A DNA stretch of 64,000 nt from an uncultured Prevotellaceae bacterium (GCA_900316285.1 ONCG01000012.1:1-64000), one strand, 5' to 3'. Counted from the stretch's first letter, positions 49,301-57,732 are shown. Notes: generated from the letters alone by a model not told the origin. Made by a program: numbers and translations.

Positions 49301-49610
49301 TTCCAACAAGTATCCCATCCTGCGTGCCGGCGACAACACCAACTGGCAGGTGAGCGACCTCTACATCGTCGACGGTTCCTACCTGCGCCTGAAGAACATC
49401 TCGCTGGGCTACACGCTGCCGCGCAACCTCACACGCCAGATTTCCATCGAGCGTCTGCGCTTCTTCGTGATGGCCGAGAACCTCGTCACTTGGACCAAGT
49501 ACTGGGGCTTCGATCCTGAAATCTCTTCCGGCGGTAAGTCGCTCGGTATCGATAAGGGTGTCTATCCGCAGGCTCGCATCTGGACGGTCGGTCTGAACCT
49601 GACGTTCTAA
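46392..49610 (+). CDS. SusC/RagA-family TonB-dependent outer membrane receptor (PUL 2)
   Basis: A 1072-residue receptor. Signal peptide to residue 22 (MTAAAQ). A carboxypeptidase-like domain spans about 28-105 (GIVGTVTDGNGEPIIGASVVEKG). The SusC linker DDKTLSEVVVIGYGVQKKSVVTAAIAKV (about 98-125), plug motifs VRGTGTINNSDPLYIVDGMPIEGGIDFLNP and ANGVVLVTTKKG follow, then the large barrel ending ARIWTVGLNLTF. It should import glucan oligosaccharides with the SusD encoded 93 bp downstream. It is clearly a different clade from the PUL 1 receptor (VDGMPIEGGI versus LIDGVEGDLS). Confidence 0.96.
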   Translation: MKKARLLIMLLALIVSMTAAAQSAGIVGTVTDGNGEPIIGASVVEKGQPQNGAITNYDGQFAINVKAGTTLVVSYIGFETIEVKAANGMAIVMKEDDKTLSEVVVIGYGVQKKSVVTAAIAKVSSDDLEGKAPVRVDNALKGLAAGVNVTSSSGQPGAAPRVRVRGTGTINNSDPLYIVDGMPIEGGIDFLNPSDIESIEVLKDAASGAIYGARAANGVVLVTTKKGKLGKTSINYNFSQGWQTAWRRRDVTSATDYAIMQNELRLNGGQAPLYADPYNLMDTNGNPIKGFGTDWQDLVFNDNAPVQNHEVSVSGASEKLNYYLSLGYYDQEGIVGGNYGQSNYQRLSLRSNNIYNVYDASQERNFLNKLDVTVNLAYTRVKSTGISENSEWGSVLGSALYMSPIIAPTVTNKELADEMHAKYEETQGYELQRDAAGNYYTIPGTFGSYAEMNNPLALLNMNPSKNWSHKFVPKFSFDLQLWDNLKYHFNYSVDLSFWGNSAATLSKYYHSGNAKGEHTSASMSWNKGCNWQVENTLTYDKQFGKHTIGVVLGQSAMKNKSDYLGAERWNIINLEKPYMSYTNANVIYEVDADGKLIGTPYAEYNGWGGPNVEHRLSSLFGRISYNYDEKYMLQATVRRDGSSRFGPENKYGTFPSVSVGWNIMNEKFMEQTQDWLSNLKFRASWGKNGNDNIGDFQYTVLNAMGNNVLFGNPAIKQIGSKASTTANPSIKWEESEQTDFGLDFGFFNQALTFTVDYYIKKTNGMLMTMPIPSYVGESKPIGNTGDMENKGIEFELGYKWNISDAHFAIKANATYTKNTLKNLGNESGFLDYDGVQGFTGGSLARGSNGMPFPYFYGYKTNGVFQNYNEVNSYVNADGGLIQPSARPGDTRFVDVNGDGVITSDDRTKIGKGTPDWNFGLNFNADWRGFDFNMFFQGVAGADIFDATYRTDVTAGNYPTYMLNRWTGEGTSNKYPILRAGDNTNWQVSDLYIVDGSYLRLKNISLGYTLPRNLTRQISIERLRFFVMAENLVTWTKYWGFDPEISSGGKSLGIDKGVYPQARIWTVGLNLTF

Positions 49611-49648
49611 AGGGAGCCCCACCCCGCCCCTCCCCAAAGGGGGAGAGA
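49611..49648 (+). promoter_or_regulatory. Hairpin repeat between susC and susD of PUL 2
   Basis: AGGGAGCCCCACCCCGCC begins at the base after the susC stop; CTCCCC (49630-49635) pairs with GGGGAG (49640-49645). The tract ACAAGAAACAAGAAACTT follows. It may cause partial termination or protect the susC message end. Confidence 0.6.
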
Positions 49649-49703
49649 GACAGGGAAAGGAACTAGAAACAAGAAACAAGAAACTTATAATAGATTACAA
49701 AAT

Positions 49704-51239
49704 ATGAAAGCAAAATATATAGCAATGAGTCTTCTAGCTGCCGGTGGTATGCTGTTCACCAGCTGCGGCGACGATTTCCTTGAGGTGACCAACCCCAGCG
49801 GCGACTTCCTTGAGGATTACTACAAGACCGACGAGCACATTCAGGAAGCCCTGATTGCTGCTTACGACCCCATCCACTGGCCCGACTGGGGACTGGGACA
49901 ATACAACGCGCTGAACATCGATGCCGAAATTCAGGGCGACAACTTCTGGGTTGGCGGCGAGACCAAGAACGACATGCAGAACTGGCACATGCTCTTCAAC
50001 TACGAGGGCAACGAGAACAACACGCTCTCCTCGCTCTGGACTGTCGACTACTCGGGCATCAAGCGTTGCAACGACGTGCTGCGCTACATCCCCTGGGGCA
50101 CCGACGTCACGCCGGCCAATGCCAAGAACTACGAGATGCAGGCCCGCGCCATGCGTGTGTTCTACTACAACATGCTGTGGCACTACTTCGGCAACATCCC
50201 CTTCTATCTGGAAAACCTCAATGCTCCCTACACTGCTCCACAGCTGAAGGCCGACGAGGTGTATGCCGAGCTCATCCGCGAGCTGGAGGAGGTCATCGAC
50301 TCGAAGGTGCTCCCCCTGCGCTGGGACAACGCCAATGCCGGACGCGCCTCGCAGGCTATGTGCTACATGATGTATGCCGAGATGGTGATGTATCAGAAGG
50401 ATACCGCCCGCTATCCGAAGGCGCTGCAGTACATGCAGGAGATCATCGCTTCGAACGACTACGCCCTGAACCCCGACTACGCCAACATCTGGTATGTAGA
50501 GGGTGAGTGGACGAAGGAGTCCATCTGGGAGATCAACTACGAAGACGGCGGCAACGAGCGCGGCTGGAGCAGCCCGCTGGCCATCGGTGGCACGGTGCTA
50601 CCTACGCTCATCTCGCCCAACAACTGGGCTGTTGGCGACCAGCCTGAAATGGCTGGCGACGGTTGGGGCTTCCTGCCCGTCCGCGTAGAAGCCTACGACA
50701 AGTTCAGCGAGGGCGACCTGCGCCGCGATGCCACCATCCTCGACTTCCGTTTCCTCGAGGGTCTTGAAGAGAGTCAGTCCTACCACCCGCGCTATCAGAA
50801 CACGTTCCTCTGGCTGAAGAAGTACAGTAAGGTGACGGGCACCAACTCGCACGCCGCCTTCGACAACAACCTGAACTTCAACAACAACTACCGCTACTAC
50901 CGCTACAGCGAGGCTCTGCTGAATGCCGCCGAGCTGCTGCTGGAGACGGGTGGCAGCGCCGCCACGGCTGCTCAGTATGTCAGCCAGGTGCGCGAGCGTG
51001 CCGGTCTGAAGGCTGTGCAGAGCGTTACGAAGGACGACATCATCGATGAGCGCGACCTCGAGTTCATGGGCGAAGGCAAGCGCTATTGGGACCTCGTGCG
51101 CACAGGCAAGGCTTCCACCGTGCTCGTGCCCGATAAGTATGGCTATCGCACCAACCGATGGACTGAGTCGAAGAAGTACATCCCCATTGCACAAAGCGAG
51201 CTCGACTCCGATCCCGCATTGGTTCAGAATGAGTATTAA
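49704..51239 (+). CDS. SusD/RagB-family nutrient-binding lipoprotein (PUL 2)
   Basis: A 511-residue surface lipoprotein with lipobox FTSC (Cys21). Family blocks include FLEVTNPSGDFLEDYYKTDEHIQEALIAAYDP, GIKRCNDVLRYIPW, MQARAMRVFYYNMLWHYFGNIPFYLEN, YRYYRYSEALLNAAELLLETGG and DIIDERDLEFMGEGKRYWDLVRTGKA, then the C-terminal KYIPIAQSELDSDPALVQNEY. It forms the glycan-binding lid for the preceding SusC. A second hairpin repeat follows its stop and separates it from the SGBP gene. Confidence 0.95.
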   Translation: MKAKYIAMSLLAAGGMLFTSCGDDFLEVTNPSGDFLEDYYKTDEHIQEALIAAYDPIHWPDWGLGQYNALNIDAEIQGDNFWVGGETKNDMQNWHMLFNYEGNENNTLSSLWTVDYSGIKRCNDVLRYIPWGTDVTPANAKNYEMQARAMRVFYYNMLWHYFGNIPFYLENLNAPYTAPQLKADEVYAELIRELEEVIDSKVLPLRWDNANAGRASQAMCYMMYAEMVMYQKDTARYPKALQYMQEIIASNDYALNPDYANIWYVEGEWTKESIWEINYEDGGNERGWSSPLAIGGTVLPTLISPNNWAVGDQPEMAGDGWGFLPVRVEAYDKFSEGDLRRDATILDFRFLEGLEESQSYHPRYQNTFLWLKKYSKVTGTNSHAAFDNNLNFNNNYRYYRYSEALLNAAELLLETGGSAATAAQYVSQVRERAGLKAVQSVTKDDIIDERDLEFMGEGKRYWDLVRTGKASTVLVPDKYGYRTNRWTESKKYIPIAQSELDSDPALVQNEY

Positions 51240-51277
51240 GAGTCCCACTCCGGCCCTCCCCAAGGGAGGGGGGATGG
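51240..51277 (+). promoter_or_regulatory. Hairpin repeat between susD and the surface glycan-binding protein gene
   Basis: GAGTCCCACTCCGGCC follows the stop; CCCTCCC (51254-51260) pairs with GGGAGGG (51264-51270) around CAA. Then GAACAAGAAACTTGAAAC precedes the next gene. Same design as 49611-49648. Confidence 0.6.
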
Positions 51278-51327
51278 AACTTTGAACAAGAAACTTGAAA
51301 CAAGAAACTTTTAACTGATTATAGAAT

Positions 51328-53778
51328 ATGAAGAATCTGTTTAAATATACATTAGGAGTTCTGTTTGCAGGCCTGACGATGACGGCTTGCTCGCCCGAAG
51401 AGTTCGAGGGCGCCGATCCTAACGGAATTCCCACGGTCAGCGGTATCGACTATCAGATTGCCGTAGACCAGGAGACCAACCAGATGGTGGCCTCTTACAC
51501 GCCCGCTGCGGGCACCTATCCTATCTGGATTCTCAACGGCACACAGTACTCCACGCTTCAGGAAGTGGGTTACAACAACCCCGAGGCTGGTACCTACACC
51601 GTAGAGCTGCGCCTGGGCAACCGCAATGGTATCTCTCAGACTGGCATCAAGAAGGAGTTCACCTTCAACGAGACGAAGGTCGACTACTCTGCCGACTTCC
51701 GCCGCATCTGCAACAAGGAGTGGCGCTTCGCCAACCAGGAAGTGGCTCACTTGGCTTGTGGTCCTGCCGGAACGGCTGGTACCGAATGGTGGTCGGCAGC
51801 TCCCAACGAGAAGAAGGCCTTCGGTCTTTATGACGACCGCATCACTTTCACCAACGACAACCGCAAGGGTGGCACGTTCACCTACAACGCCGGTGAAGAC
51901 GGTCTGACCTATGTGAACTACGGTGCAACAAAGCTCAATCCCGATGGAAAGACGGAAGACTTCGACAAGGTCATGGGCAACCAGACCTCCACTTGGTCGT
52001 TCGAGCAGCTGAAGTGGGAAGATGCTGACGGTCAGGTGACCACACAGCAGTACATCAAGCTGGCTGCCAACACCACATTCCCCTACATCAGCAGCAACGA
52101 GCAGTACGAGAACCCGCTGTTCCGCATTGAGTCGCTTACCGCTACAAAGCTCGTGCTCATCTATGAGACTCCTAACCGCAGTATCGCCTGGCGCTTCATC
52201 TTCACCAGCGCTCCCAACGAGCGTCTCGTTGAAGAGAGTGGCTTCGATCCCAACAGCGATTGCAACATGTTCAAGACTGCTAAGAACAACATCACCTTCT
52301 GGTATGCTGACGAGAACTGGAGTCAACGTCCTGATCCTACACTCGTTGAGGGCAACAACAGCTGGACAATCAACCTGCCGTTGGCCAACACCCAGCAGTG
52401 GCAGTCGCAGATGGCCTTCCGCACCGATATGGCTACCAACGACGTCACCAACTACGACTTCTCCATCATCCTGAACTCCGACAAGGACCTCGCTGGCGCT
52501 ACCGTCAAGCTGACTCAGGACGACAACGACGAAATCTACTTCTTCGCCGACCGCGTAGACCTGAAGGCTGGCCAGGATTATGTGTTCTTCAAGAGCGACA
52601 TGCCTGGTGTGAACATCAACAACGTGAAACTGGTGCTCGACTTCGGTGGCTGCCAGGATAACACCACCATCGACATCAGCAACTTCGTTCTGAAGGAGCA
52701 CGGTTGCGACGACGGCACCATCGTACCCGGTGGTGGCGGAGGCGCAGAAGGCGTGACATGGGTCGACGTGAACTCTGCCGACAACCTCGGCCGCGACTTC
52801 AATACCATTGGAACGATGGAATTCTGGTGGGCCGATGGCGGCTGGCAGCAGATTGGCAACCCGAAGTTCTCGTTTGCAAATGGCGTCTACACCATCATTG
52901 CCAACGATGCCACCGCTGCCGAATGGCAGGCTCAGAACTCCATCCACCACGCCCAGCTGAACATCGAGCCCGGACAACTCTACGACGTACGTGCGAAGAT
53001 TGAGTCGAGCGAGGACCTCGGTCGCTTCACCTTCAAGATCTGCGATGAGGGCGACGACGACAACACGCTCATCTACGATGGCAACCTAACACTGCAGGCA
53101 GGTGAAAACTATATTGAGTTCATCGGTGTAAAAGCACAGAAGAAGGGTGAGGACAGCGGCTTCGGCGAGGCAAAGTTGTTTGTCGACCTCGGTGGTTGCC
53201 CCGCAGGCTTACAGATTGACCTCAGCGAAATCATCGTGCAGAAGCACCAGGAAGGCGGAAGCAGCGGCGGTGGAGCATTGGACTACAACGCTGCCAGCAA
53301 CCTCTGGAAGGCTGTCGATGCCGGCGATGCTTTCATCAGCGTGACGCCTTGGTTTGCCGATAACGGCTGGGCACAGATTGCTGATCCCGCATGGTCGCAC
53401 AAAGACAACAAGTGGGAGCTCACGCTCACCGACGGCATGGGTGGTTCTCAGTGGCAGGGCCAGTTCCCCATCAACACCACTCTCACGGCAGCCATGAGCG
53501 ACAAGTACGACTTCTCATGCACGCTCTATGCAGATGTCGACCTGCCTGGTGTGACGATTAAGCTCACTGAGACCGACGATGCAGAGAAGCACGACAACAA
53601 CTTCTTCTTTGCCGATCGTCACGACGTGAAGGGTGGCGAGGAGTTCGTCTACACAGTGAAGGGCGTACAGCTTCCGCTGAACGATGCCCATGCACTGTCG
53701 CTGTTCTTCGACTTTGGCGGATCGCCAGCAGGAACACATGTAGAGATTAGTGATATCATTTTCCAGAAATCAGAATAA
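51328..53778 (+). CDS. Multi-module surface glycan-binding lipoprotein (PUL 2)
   Basis: An 816-residue lipoprotein with lipobox MTAC (Cys21). An N-terminal PKD/Ig-like region (about 30-115) and an extra beta-domain (about 118-305) precede three related beta-sandwich modules, each of about 150 residues: about 315-465, 475-640 and 655-815. The repeats share the pattern WYADENWSQ/WWADGGWQQIGNPKF/WFADNGWAQIADPAW at the start, a central VYTIIA/WELTLTDG...QWQ(A/G)Q strand, GATVKLTQDDNDE/GVTIKLTETDDAE, FFADRVDLKAGQ/FFADRHDVKGGE and a final LVLDFGGC/LFVDLGGC/LFFDFGGSPAGT...I strand. They resemble CBM4/9-type carbohydrate-binding modules, with conserved Trp residues for sugar stacking. It should hold the glucan at the cell surface. 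The stop overlaps the GH16 start (TAATG). Confidence 0.82.
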   Translation: MKNLFKYTLGVLFAGLTMTACSPEEFEGADPNGIPTVSGIDYQIAVDQETNQMVASYTPAAGTYPIWILNGTQYSTLQEVGYNNPEAGTYTVELRLGNRNGISQTGIKKEFTFNETKVDYSADFRRICNKEWRFANQEVAHLACGPAGTAGTEWWSAAPNEKKAFGLYDDRITFTNDNRKGGTFTYNAGEDGLTYVNYGATKLNPDGKTEDFDKVMGNQTSTWSFEQLKWEDADGQVTTQQYIKLAANTTFPYISSNEQYENPLFRIESLTATKLVLIYETPNRSIAWRFIFTSAPNERLVEESGFDPNSDCNMFKTAKNNITFWYADENWSQRPDPTLVEGNNSWTINLPLANTQQWQSQMAFRTDMATNDVTNYDFSIILNSDKDLAGATVKLTQDDNDEIYFFADRVDLKAGQDYVFFKSDMPGVNINNVKLVLDFGGCQDNTTIDISNFVLKEHGCDDGTIVPGGGGGAEGVTWVDVNSADNLGRDFNTIGTMEFWWADGGWQQIGNPKFSFANGVYTIIANDATAAEWQAQNSIHHAQLNIEPGQLYDVRAKIESSEDLGRFTFKICDEGDDDNTLIYDGNLTLQAGENYIEFIGVKAQKKGEDSGFGEAKLFVDLGGCPAGLQIDLSEIIVQKHQEGGSSGGGALDYNAASNLWKAVDAGDAFISVTPWFADNGWAQIADPAWSHKDNKWELTLTDGMGGSQWQGQFPINTTLTAAMSDKYDFSCTLYADVDLPGVTIKLTETDDAEKHDNNFFFADRHDVKGGEEFVYTVKGVQLPLNDAHALSLFFDFGGSPAGTHVEISDIIFQKSE

Positions 53779-54899
53779 TGAAGAAAATGATCGTTTATAA
53801 TCTGTTGTTCACCATCGCCGCAGTCCTGACGGGCTGTGGTGGTGGCGACGACGATTCCACTCCTTCCGCCATCACCATTACGGCTTCGCCCGAGCAGGTG
53901 GAGGCTCCAGCCGCCGGCGGCAGCTACACCGTGAGCGTGTCGACGACCGGAAAGGAATGGGGCGCCTATGCCGACGGCGAGTTCATCAAGATCAATACCG
54001 ACGGCACGCTGTCGCAGAAAGGTTCCATCTCGGTGACGGTGGCCGAGAACCCCTTCACCGAGGAGCGCACAGGCTCGGTGACCATCATGTCGGGAGCAGC
54101 CCGCAAGACCATCAGCGTTCATCAGGCAGCAGCCGAGAAGCCTGGCTACAATGCGCCCGACGGCTATCAGCTGGTTTGGAACGACGAGTTCGACGAGGGC
54201 TCGGAGCTGAACTCCAACGACTGGACGCACGAGGTGCAGAAGGACCACTGGGTGAACAACGAGCTGCAGAACTACGTCAACCACAAGTCGCCCGAAGGCC
54301 GTCTGGTGACGGAAGTGAAGAATGGCACGCTGCGCATCAACTGCTTCAAGGAGGGCGGTAAGGTCTACTCCGGCCGCGTCTATGCAAAGGTGCGCGAGGG
54401 TTGGCAGCACGGCTACTTCGAGGCAAGCATCAAGCTGCCGAAGGGCAAGGGCACGTGGCCTGCCTTCTGGATGATGCCCGTCGGCAACGACTGGTCGACC
54501 AATCCCTGGCCGATGTGCGGCGAGATCGACATCATGGAGGAAGTGGGCGTCGTGCCCAACGAAGTGTCGTCCTCCATCCACACGCAGGACTACAACCACA
54601 CCAAGAACACCCAGAAGACTCACGCGATGACCATCGACAAGGCTGAAGGTGAATTCCACACCTATGCCCTGCTGTGGACAGCCGACGAGATGACCACCTA
54701 CGTGGATGGAAAGGTGCAGCTGAACGTGAAGAAGTCGGTGCTCGGCTCGGGACATAACCAGTGGCCGTTCCACTATCCGTTCTACCTCATCCTGAACCTC
54801 GCCTGGGGTGGCGACTGGGGAGGCATGCAGGGCGTCGACGAGAGTGCTCTGCCCGTCACGATGGAAGTGGACTACGTGCGCGTTTTCCAAAAGAAATAA
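53778..54899 (+). CDS. GH16 endo-beta-1,3(4)-glucanase (laminarinase-type) lipoprotein
   Basis: A 373-residue surface lipoprotein (lipobox LTGC, Cys20). Residues about 31-118 form a BACON-like domain (ITASPEQVEAPAAGGSYTVSVST...TISVHQAA). The GH16 jellyroll spans about 125-373. The catalytic motif is GEIDIMEEVG with nucleophile Glu249, Asp251 and acid/base Glu254; the extra Met in E-I-D-I-M-E is characteristic of laminarinase-type GH16 rather than of lichenase. Aromatic subsite residues are present in WPAFWMMP and LILNLAWGGDWGG. It cleaves beta-1,3-glucan or mixed-linkage glucan outside the cell. The start codon overlaps the preceding stop by one base, so translation is coupled to the glycan-binding protein. 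Confidence 0.93.
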   Translation: MKKMIVYNLLFTIAAVLTGCGGGDDDSTPSAITITASPEQVEAPAAGGSYTVSVSTTGKEWGAYADGEFIKINTDGTLSQKGSISVTVAENPFTEERTGSVTIMSGAARKTISVHQAAAEKPGYNAPDGYQLVWNDEFDEGSELNSNDWTHEVQKDHWVNNELQNYVNHKSPEGRLVTEVKNGTLRINCFKEGGKVYSGRVYAKVREGWQHGYFEASIKLPKGKGTWPAFWMMPVGNDWSTNPWPMCGEIDIMEEVGVVPNEVSSSIHTQDYNHTKNTQKTHAMTIDKAEGEFHTYALLWTADEMTTYVDGKVQLNVKKSVLGSGHNQWPFHYPFYLILNLAWGGDWGGMQGVDESALPVTMEVDYVRVFQKK

Positions 54900-54927
54900 T
54901 ACGTTGTTTTATTTGAGTTAGTTAGTA

Positions 54928-56331
54928 ATGAGGTTAGTTAGTGTGCGTTTCTTGCTCGTGGCTGTGGTCGGACTCCTCCCGTGGTCGGACGTCTGCGGAC
55001 AGGGCCGTTACACCCAGCTCACGGATGTGCCGACACTCTACATCGAGACGGAGAACGGGCGCAGCATCACGAGCAAGGAGCAGTACACGAAGTGCACCCT
55101 CATCATCGTCGACGGCGACTCCATAGCCACCTATCCCGATACGGAAATCCGCGGGCGCGGCAACTCCACGTGGTGGAACTCCGACAAGAAGGCCTACCGC
55201 ATCAAGTTTGCCACGAAGCAGAAGCTGCTCGGCCGACACTTCGCCAACGCCCGCAGCTGGACGCTCCTGGCCAATCACGGCGACAAGACGATGATTCGCA
55301 ACGCGCTCACCTACGACCTCGGGCGCTTCATGGGAATAGAGTTCTGTCCGGCAGCCCGCTTCGTCGACGTCTATCTGAACGGAACCTATCGCGGCACCTA
55401 TCAGATTAGCGACCAGGTGCAGGCCCACAAACGGCGCATCGACATCAACGAGGAAGACGGTTGCATCCTGGAAGTGGCTAACGAGAACTCGCGAGAGGAG
55501 CCGTACATCACTTCGTCGGTCTTTCGCATCATGTACAACGTGAAGAATCCGAAGGACGACGCCCTGACGATGCAGAAGCGAATCGCCATCGGTCAGTGGA
55601 TTGAAGGGATGGAACGTGCGGTGAAAGGCAACGACTTCACCGACCCGGAGCGAGGCTACCGCGCCTACATCGACGAGCAGAGTCTGGTGAACTGGTACGT
55701 GGGAGCCGAGATTACGGGTAACATCGATGCCCTCTACAGCATCTACATGTGGAAGGATGCCGACGAGCAGAAGATGCACTTCGGTCCGCTTTGGGACCTC
55801 GACATCGGCTACGACAACAGCTCGGAGCGTAGCATGCTGCGTGAGATGGAAGCCTATCTGGGTCTGTGGAACCGTCCGTTCGAGCAAGTGTTGCGCCGCA
55901 TGTGGCAGGACTGGTGGTTCGCCAACGCCTGCGCCGACCGCCTCAACGAACTCATTGCCAACGGACTGGAGCAGTATCTGCTGGATCACATCGACAGCCT
56001 GAGCGCTGCCATCAGCCAGTCGCAGGCGCAGAACTACCGCGTGTGGCCCATCAATCAGCAGGTGTTCAGCTTCGAGAAACATCGTTACTACAACAACTAT
56101 CAGGCATACATCAACGACCTGAAGGACTTCGTGCGTGTTCACATCCCCTATCTGCAGCAAGCCTTCGAGCAGCGGCGTACGACAGGAATCCATCAAATGG
56201 AAAATGGAGAATTGAAAATGGAAAATGAGACCATCTACGACCTCAGCGGACGAAAGGTAAGTTCTACACGCCCATACTCAAACACTCCCACCATCCTAAT
56301 CAGAAACCATCAGAAAATACTGAAGAAATAA
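54928..56331 (+). CDS. CotH-kinase-like secreted protein in the beta-glucan PUL
   Basis: A 467-residue protein with a signal peptide (about 1-24). It matches the CotH family (PF08757): LYIETENGRSITSKEQYTKC, the hallmark EIRGRGNSTWW (about 72-82), KKAYRIKFATKQKLLG, WTLLANHGDKTMIRNALTYDLGR, RIDINEEDGCILEVANE and FGPLWDLDIGYDNSS (about 289-303), the last with the acidic metal-site residues. CotH proteins of Bacillus are secreted protein kinases; the Bacteroidetes members have unknown substrates. The C-terminus after a MENGELKMENE micro-repeat (IYDLSGRKVSST...ILIRNHQKILKK) looks like a decayed T9SS type A tail. The stop overlaps the GH5 start (TAATG). No glycan-degrading function can be assigned. 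Confidence 0.85.
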   Translation: MRLVSVRFLLVAVVGLLPWSDVCGQGRYTQLTDVPTLYIETENGRSITSKEQYTKCTLIIVDGDSIATYPDTEIRGRGNSTWWNSDKKAYRIKFATKQKLLGRHFANARSWTLLANHGDKTMIRNALTYDLGRFMGIEFCPAARFVDVYLNGTYRGTYQISDQVQAHKRRIDINEEDGCILEVANENSREEPYITSSVFRIMYNVKNPKDDALTMQKRIAIGQWIEGMERAVKGNDFTDPERGYRAYIDEQSLVNWYVGAEITGNIDALYSIYMWKDADEQKMHFGPLWDLDIGYDNSSERSMLREMEAYLGLWNRPFEQVLRRMWQDWWFANACADRLNELIANGLEQYLLDHIDSLSAAISQSQAQNYRVWPINQQVFSFEKHRYYNNYQAYINDLKDFVRVHIPYLQQAFEQRRTTGIHQMENGELKMENETIYDLSGRKVSSTRPYSNTPTILIRNHQKILKK

Positions 56332-57590
56332 TGATGAAGCAGAAATCATTCCTCATGGTAGCATTGTTACTCGGTTACTTTGTCACTTTGTTACCTTGTC
56401 AAGTCCTGGCCAAGAAAGGCTTTGTGCACGTAGAAGGCACAAACCTCATCCAGCCCAACGGCGAACAGCTGTTCATCGTTGGCACGAACCTGGGCAACTG
56501 GCTCAATCCCGAAGGCTACATGTTCGGCTTCTCGAAGACCAACTCCGCCTGGATGATCGACCTGCTCTTCAAGGAGGCTGTAGGTCCCGACGAGGCCGCC
56601 AGCTTCTGGCGTGAGTTCAAGGACAACTACATCACGCAGGCCGACATCGACTACATCAAGAGCACAGGCGCCAACACCATTCGCCTGCCGTTCAACTACA
56701 AGCTCTTCACCAATGAGGACTACATGGGGCTCACCCATCAACAGGATGGTTTCAAGCGCATCGACCAGGTGGTCAACTGGTGTCGGAAGGCAGGGCTCTA
56801 CCTCATTCTCGACATGCACGACTGCCCGGGTTCGCAGACCGGCGACAACATCGACGACGGCTACGGCTATCCCTGGCTCTTCGAGAGCGAGCCGAGCCAG
56901 CAAGTGTTCTGCAACATCTGGCAGAGCATCGCCCGCCGCTACGCAAAGGAACCGGTCATCCTCGGCTATGAGCTCATGAACGAGCCCATCGCCCACTATT
57001 TCGAAAACAAAGACGAGCTGAACCAAAAGCTCGAACCCCTATACAAACGTGCGGTGAAGGCCATCCGCCAAGTCGACCGCAATCACGTCATCCTGCTGGG
57101 CGGCGCCCGCTGGAATAGCGATTTCTTCATGTTCAACGACTGGAAGTTCGACGATAACATCATGTACACCTGTCATCGCTACGGCGGTCAGCCTACGGCC
57201 GAAGCCATCAGCGACTACATCGGTCATCAGCAGAAGACCGGCCTTCCGATGTACATGGGCGAGATCGGCCACAACACCATCGAATGGCAGACCAGCTTCG
57301 TGAAGGTGATGAAGGAGGCCAACATCGGCTACACCTTCTGGCCCTACAAGAAACTCGACGGCTCATGCATGATGGGCATCCAGCGCCCGGAGCTGTGGGA
57401 CTCGGTGGTCGTAAAGTACTCCGAGACCGACCGCACCACCTATAAGGACCTGCGCGAGGCACGCCCCAGCCAGGAGCTCTTCCGCCAACAGCTGCGCCAG
57501 TTCATACGGAACTGCCGCTTCGAGCATTGCCGTGAACAGAAAGAATACGTCCTTTCGATGGGCTTGAAACCTGCTCTCGTGAATCAATAG
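56331..57590 (+). CDS. GH5-family glucanase (PUL 2)
   Basis: A 419-residue secreted enzyme with signal peptide to about residue 27. Family GH5 (clan A) barrel at about 35-370. Acid/base Glu218 in ELMNEP, nucleophile Glu311 in YMGEIGHN, Arg118 in NTIRLPFN and His163 in LDMHDCPG are all present. Residues 370-419 are a basic helical extension. Exo- or endo-glucanase action on beta-1,3/1,4/1,6-glucan is likely from context; the subfamily was not identified. The signal-peptide stretch LLGYFVTLLPCQV is encoded by a TTACTTTGTCACTTTGTTAC-type micro-repeat. It is coupled to the cotH-like gene by an overlapping TAATG. A 22-bp array begins 18 bp after the stop. Confidence 0.88.
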   Translation: MMKQKSFLMVALLLGYFVTLLPCQVLAKKGFVHVEGTNLIQPNGEQLFIVGTNLGNWLNPEGYMFGFSKTNSAWMIDLLFKEAVGPDEAASFWREFKDNYITQADIDYIKSTGANTIRLPFNYKLFTNEDYMGLTHQQDGFKRIDQVVNWCRKAGLYLILDMHDCPGSQTGDNIDDGYGYPWLFESEPSQQVFCNIWQSIARRYAKEPVILGYELMNEPIAHYFENKDELNQKLEPLYKRAVKAIRQVDRNHVILLGGARWNSDFFMFNDWKFDDNIMYTCHRYGGQPTAEAISDYIGHQQKTGLPMYMGEIGHNTIEWQTSFVKVMKEANIGYTFWPYKKLDGSCMMGIQRPELWDSVVVKYSETDRTTYKDLREARPSQELFRQQLRQFIRNCRFEHCREQKEYVLSMGLKPALVNQ

Positions 57591-57607
57591 CAATACGCTG
57601 GTTTTGC

Positions 57608-57732
57608 AAATTAAGTTATTTTGTGATGCAAATTAAGTTAATTTATGAAGTAAATTAAGTTAAATTACTGAGCAAATTAAGTTAATTTACCGCACAAATT
57701 AAGTTAATTTACTGAACAAATTAAGTTAATTT
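57608..57732. repeat. Six-unit array with exact 22-bp period, AAATTAA-G-TTAATTT type
   Basis: Cores start at 57608, 57630, 57652, 57674, 57696 and 57718. The consensus AAATTAAGTTAATTT is an odd palindrome (AAATTAA-G-TTAATTT) separated by about 7 nt such as ACTGAAC. The A/T tracts recur every two helical turns, so the DNA may be curved. Confidence 0.9.
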
